Notes under the pieces: model-generated
Seen by the model: the letters and a program-made list of their open reading frames with translations, nothing else
Told to the model about the DNA's origin: nothing
The model's database searches: none
Shown: positions 60,101 through 64,000 of the stretch, piece by piece
Numbering within the stretch: the first letter of the stretch is position 1
Layout of the letters: each line of letters starts with the position of its first letter
Translations under genes and position numbers: made by a program
NCBI RefSeq assembly: GCF_000006565.2
Contig: NC_031470.1
Span: 1,490,954 to 1,554,953, forward strand
Origin: Toxoplasma gondii ME49
Taxonomy: Eukaryota > Apicomplexa > Conoidasida > Eucoccidiorida > Sarcocystidae
Reading direction: 5' to 3'
DNA: 64,000 nt

Positions 60101-63100
60101 GCACCCGTCGCGTGATTCTCTCAGCGATTTCTTCATCTCAGACAGATCTCTCAGCGACAAGCCAGTTGTGATTACAAGAAAACGAAAGAGGCCGGGCCGC
60201 GGGCATCAGGCCTACGGGGGAAGCCCTGGACGCCGTGGATTCACAGCCCAAAGAGAATGAAAGTGTCTCTTCGCATCCCTCTCCCAAGAAACATTGGGCG
60301 ATCAGATGCTGTGTGCAGCGCTGGATATTTATCTCAAACGCGAAAGCACGCAGTTCAGAGTTAAACGAGGACAGAGCTAGTCACCTTCTTCGCTCGCGAA
60401 TATGTCACATCTCGCCCTGTTAGAGGCATGTCAGAGAAGACGTGGATCACTGCTGGGGAGGCTCTGGTCGAAACTGAGGTCGTCTTCTCTTCGACACCCA
60501 GCCAACACCGAAGAGGGGAATGTATGCAGGGTGTCATTTTGGATCTTGACGACGTCGAAGGCCTTCTTTCATCGCTGCCAGCCGAGTAGAGACATAAGGA
60601 TATAGAGATTCAGATGGATAGATTGAGATAGATAGATAGATAGGTTGTTCGGAGGGTGGTTAGATAAATTTCGGCATGAAGACGGCGAATTTGAGCAGTT
60701 TTTCTACCGTCAGAACATGGAACGTCTAGCCTCTTGCGTCTCTCCCCGACCGCTACCGTGTTACGTCGTCCATTCTCATATAGATGCATAAATCGTGGCA
60801 TATATACATATATATATATGTACTTTTCTAGTCATGTATGAATATGTGATTATACATTTATGATTATGCATCTTTCCAATTCTGCACTGAGGCCGGGCGT
60901 AACGCCATGTTGTCTCTGTTTTTGGATAGGGTGTAACAGTCATCACCCAGCAAAGGTCTTTTTCGTTTTCGTTTCTTCGTCACACGAACAGGCGCACCGG
61001 CGCCAGTTTCCTTTTCTTCCCTCAGCGTCTTTCACCGTCTTCGCCGGAGGTTCGTACAGTTTCTCTGTGTCATTCATCGTGACTCTGCGCGCTCTCGCTC
61101 TCCGGATTCGATGCAACTGTCTCTCGGTTCCTTCTGTGTACTCAGTGAAAATTCTCTCGCACTTTACTCCCGAAGAACTGTCGAGAGACACCGCAGAACA
61201 ATTCACTTCTGCGGCGATCAAAAACATCGCCAAGGCCGCCGAAACGTCTGTGAAGAATGTGAAGAACGTCCTCCTCGGTCACGCCATTGCTCTCACAGAT
61301 CGGTAAGGCGATGGACGTCGACGAAGGTTTCTCAGTCGAAGGCGGCTTCTCTCCCGCGCAGAGCCGCGCCAATCTGTGTTCTGTACTGCCGAGGGAGATG
61401 TCCATGAGGGCGTAAAGCTCTGTACAGACGCTGAGCTGTCTCCCCGACGGTGGCTGTGCACCCGAAGCACAGTGGATGTGGTGAGAGGCGAAGCGTCGGC
61501 TGCGAATTCTAGACTTTCCGTGAAGTCGTGAGTTCGCGCAACTTGCCCGAGAAATGCCTGGTAGCTGTGCTCTGCTCTGGATGGTTTTGGACTGCGGTGT
61601 TTTGCTGCTGAATAATTCCCTAAATAACAACGCGTTACATTCAAGAGAGACAGCTGGTTTCCACGTAGGTCTGGAGAACCATATAGAGTAAGGGAGAGAG
61701 CTGGAACGCGAAGATAAATGGGGGGCAAATCTGCTCGATAGCTCACGATGTATTTGTGTCTCAGTTTTTTGTTCTGGTCTTCTTGGCTACCATTCTGGAA
61801 GTCCTCTTGCCCCTGTTCTTTGTCCTCGGATTTACTGTCTAACCTAAAGGTGTGACAGAGGAGTGCATGTACAATTTCTTTTCTACCTTTTTCGATGAAA
61901 AATAGTACTGCGTTCCATGAGGCGCAGATGCAGGTTGCGGCCTGGAGAAAGGACAGGCTCAACAGGTCGGATGTAGAGACGCCATGGATATGCTCCCGAA
62001 ACCGCGTTGTTGGTTTCTGCAGAAGTGCGTTTGTCTTGTCCACTTCCGTGGTTTCTCTTTCTGGAGGCTCTCTGTGGGCATGGCCTCCTTGCGTAGACGC
62101 CGAGGCGGAAGTGCATGCATTGTGCTCTCATCTCCTAGAGAGAAACAGCTCCACATGCACCGCGTATTTTCCGGCCTTTTGAAGAGACACAGCGTCTCTT
62201 GCAGCAAAGATCGAGATTTTCCTTCCTCGCTTGCCTTGTCTCTTTTTGGTTTTCCAGAACTTGGTACATGCGTCTGATGGAGATGCAAAGGCCCATCCCT
62301 CAGAGTGTAGAAGACTACCTCTTGCTTGCGGAGACAGATCGCCCCTACAGTGAGTTTTTCAAGAAATCGTGGCAAGCCGAGGTCAACTGGAAGCACCGCT
62401 CCTCGTCTGTCCTTGCGGGTCGCTGGCATTTGTGAAAGCAGAGTCTTTCGTTTCCTGGAAAGACTTTCTTCTTGCATACGCATAACTGTTTCAACCTCTC
62501 CTTTCGGAGTCCTCTCGGCACCCTATATATATATATATATAAAGATTATACATATGAATATCAATATATCTAAATTTATATATGAATAGGTAAATGGAGT
62601 AAAGCAAAAAACATATACGATGGACGTGCATGTCAATTAGACAACGTGTGCGTTTTTTCTGGTTCCTTTTATGTGCTTTTTTACAGAAATAAGTCGCTTT
62701 TTCCGTCGCTCTCACACTTTCAGTTTGTGTGATAATGTATCCTGGTCACGGCTGTCTCCTTCCTTTTTGTTTCCTCTCTCTCTCTCGCCATGAACAAGTT
62801 TTCTGCGGGGTGTCTTTCGTCCGGCTCTTCGTTTTCTCTGTACGACTTCAGCGAAGCACCCTGGACTCAGGCTGTGTGCAGACGCGACTTCAGAAACTCG
62901 CGTTTCGCTTCCTGTCTGCGTCCTTTACCGCAGTGATTCGCCTGCCGTATGGAGAGAAGTTTTACAACTACGAGCTGGAGGAAGCGCTCGCGAAGAAACG
63001 CGCGTCTGAGCGGCACAAGTCCCAGAGAGAGTAAGGTCCTGTTTCCGACAAAGGGAGAGGCAGCGGAGGAGATGCCTGAAGCTGTGTTGTGCCGAGCAGA

Positions 63101-64000
63101 CATGCACAGAGGAGACGATTGAAAAGGATCGCTCTGCTTGTTTGGTGCCTGCGGAGAGAAGAGGCGCTGCGCCACTCACGCAAGCTGCTGAGAGTGGAAA
63201 AGGCGGCGAGAAGTCTGACGAAGTCAAACAACGAACCGCGTGTGAACGACGAAACTCGGAAAGGAGAAGAGCTCGCGCGGGGTGCAGCCACCGAGGAAGA
63301 GGAATTCGCAGTTCAGTTGAACCTCGTGATATAAGAGGTGGATCACGACTCGGGGTGTACAGAGGCAACCGAAGCAAAGGGGGAGACGAGTAGGGAGCAG
63401 CGACCGTCTGTGAGGTTTGGGATGTTTTTTCGCGAAGTTGAAGATGTCAACATGCGAAGCTCAAGCACGCTGAACTCTTCCTCGAACGACAAGAGGCTTG
63501 TGAGAAGCTCTGTATCTCATATCGTCATATCGTCAAACTTGTTTTCTGCCGTGCTCTGTTGTCTGATGTTTCACGATGCCCATCTTTGTCAAAAACCATG
63601 CTTCTTCAGTCGATTTGCTTGGCGGCCACCCCTGTCTCTCCCCGCGTGTGTACTTTTTTCTCCATCTCGCTTGCGTTTCTTCTCCTACCCCGCCCCCCCC
63701 TCCGCTGTAGCTCGCATTTCCGTCCCTGTCTCCACTTGACTTTCGCCGCCTCAGCTTCGTTTCTCTTACGCTGCCCTCCCGTGTGTTACCTCCTACGTTT
63801 CGTCGCTTCGCAGACGCAAACCGACTGTTCGATTCTCCTCCCTTTTATCTCCGTCGTTCCTTTCTCGTCTTTCTTCGTGTTTCTTCCCGCGTCGCAGCGT
63901 TCCTCGTCTCGGCCGAAAGCAGCACCGCATTCGTCGATTGTTTGTTCCAAACGCTCGAGTGGCCTTCGACCGTTGGGCGCGGATTCCTCACGCGCGTCTG
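57127..64000 (+). CDS. unidentified protein, possibly mitochondrial; 3' end beyond the window
   Basis: Exons: 57127-57957, 59136-59288, 59872-60010, 61146-61302, 62258-62349, 62871-63030, 63898-64000 and onward. All junctions are GT-AG and in phase, giving at least 545 residues. Residues 1-200 are Arg/Ser-rich with few acidic residues near the start (MSRRLGLLLEIRGQQR), suggesting a mitochondrial presequence. From about residue 235 the sequence is dense and ordered: WFSAVLGKLQGVVQ, MRELGLLGAASAIEQK, FYRFLVISLMEKEGTFTYYD, ARKLADLGWEKLRP, ILSHFTPEELSRD, SVKNVKNVLLGHAIAL, WYMRLMEMQRPIPQSVEDY, RLPYGEKFYNYELEEAL, then a basic segment (GRKQHRIRRLF). It looks mostly helical, and I see no catalytic motif or clear membrane span. 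I do not recognise the family. A canonical acceptor and donor also flank a possible 15-base microexon at 58839-58853 that would keep the frame. Confidence 0.75.

Noticed and set aside
1..64000. CRISPR array, insertion sequence, phage or secondary-metabolite cluster
   Set aside because: No spaced palindromic repeats, transposase, or clustered biosynthetic genes are seen; the DNA is intron-rich and eukaryotic.

Overview
The window looks like nuclear DNA of a coccidian apicomplexan of the Toxoplasma / Neospora / Hammondia group. Genes are split into many short exons by GT-AG introns, coding sequence is GC-rich with long Ser/Pro/Ala-rich insertions, introns are pyrimidine-rich on the coding strand, and (TA)n and GATA-type microsatellites are scattered through introns and intergenic DNA. 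There is no bacterial gene organisation, no rRNA, no tRNA that I can support, no CRISPR array and no intact mobile element. Exon structures were assembled by hand from reading-frame continuity, splice-site consensus and intron phase. They are predictions without transcript support.

Layout: (1) 1.75-13.2 kb, plus: a 15-exon gene for a large charged, coiled-coil-rich protein of unknown function. (2) 14.4-18.7 kb, minus: radial spoke protein 3 (RSPH3), a flagellar axoneme protein, convergent with gene 1. (3) 18.7-23.9 kb: an AT-richer stretch with scattered exon-like pieces that I could not build into a gene. (4) 23.9-26.5 kb, plus: a Ser/Thr protein kinase with all catalytic motifs. (5) 27.0-27.4 kb, minus: a possible 77-residue protein. 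(6) 28.1-37.8 kb, minus: a class II glycyl-tRNA synthetase with an N-terminal signal peptide and a long Ser/Arg-rich leader, as expected for apicoplast import. (7) 39.4-46.2 kb, plus: CstF-64 (CSTF2), divergent from the synthetase. (8) 48.3-55.5 kb, minus: an RRM protein with a Pro-rich tail that resembles the cleavage factor Im subunit CPSF6. (9) 57.1 kb to the right edge, plus: an unrecognised, probably organelle-targeted protein, cut by the window end.

Two genes for mRNA 3'-end cleavage factors (7 and 8) lie tail to tail. Two intergenic regions (37.8-39.4 and 55.5-57.1 kb) are divergent and probably hold bidirectional promoters; both contain TGCATGCA palindromes. No obviously new defence, toxin or secondary-metabolite system is present. 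The most unusual items are the divergent CPSF6-like protein, the variant active-site motif in the glycyl-tRNA synthetase, and the two unidentified proteins at either end.
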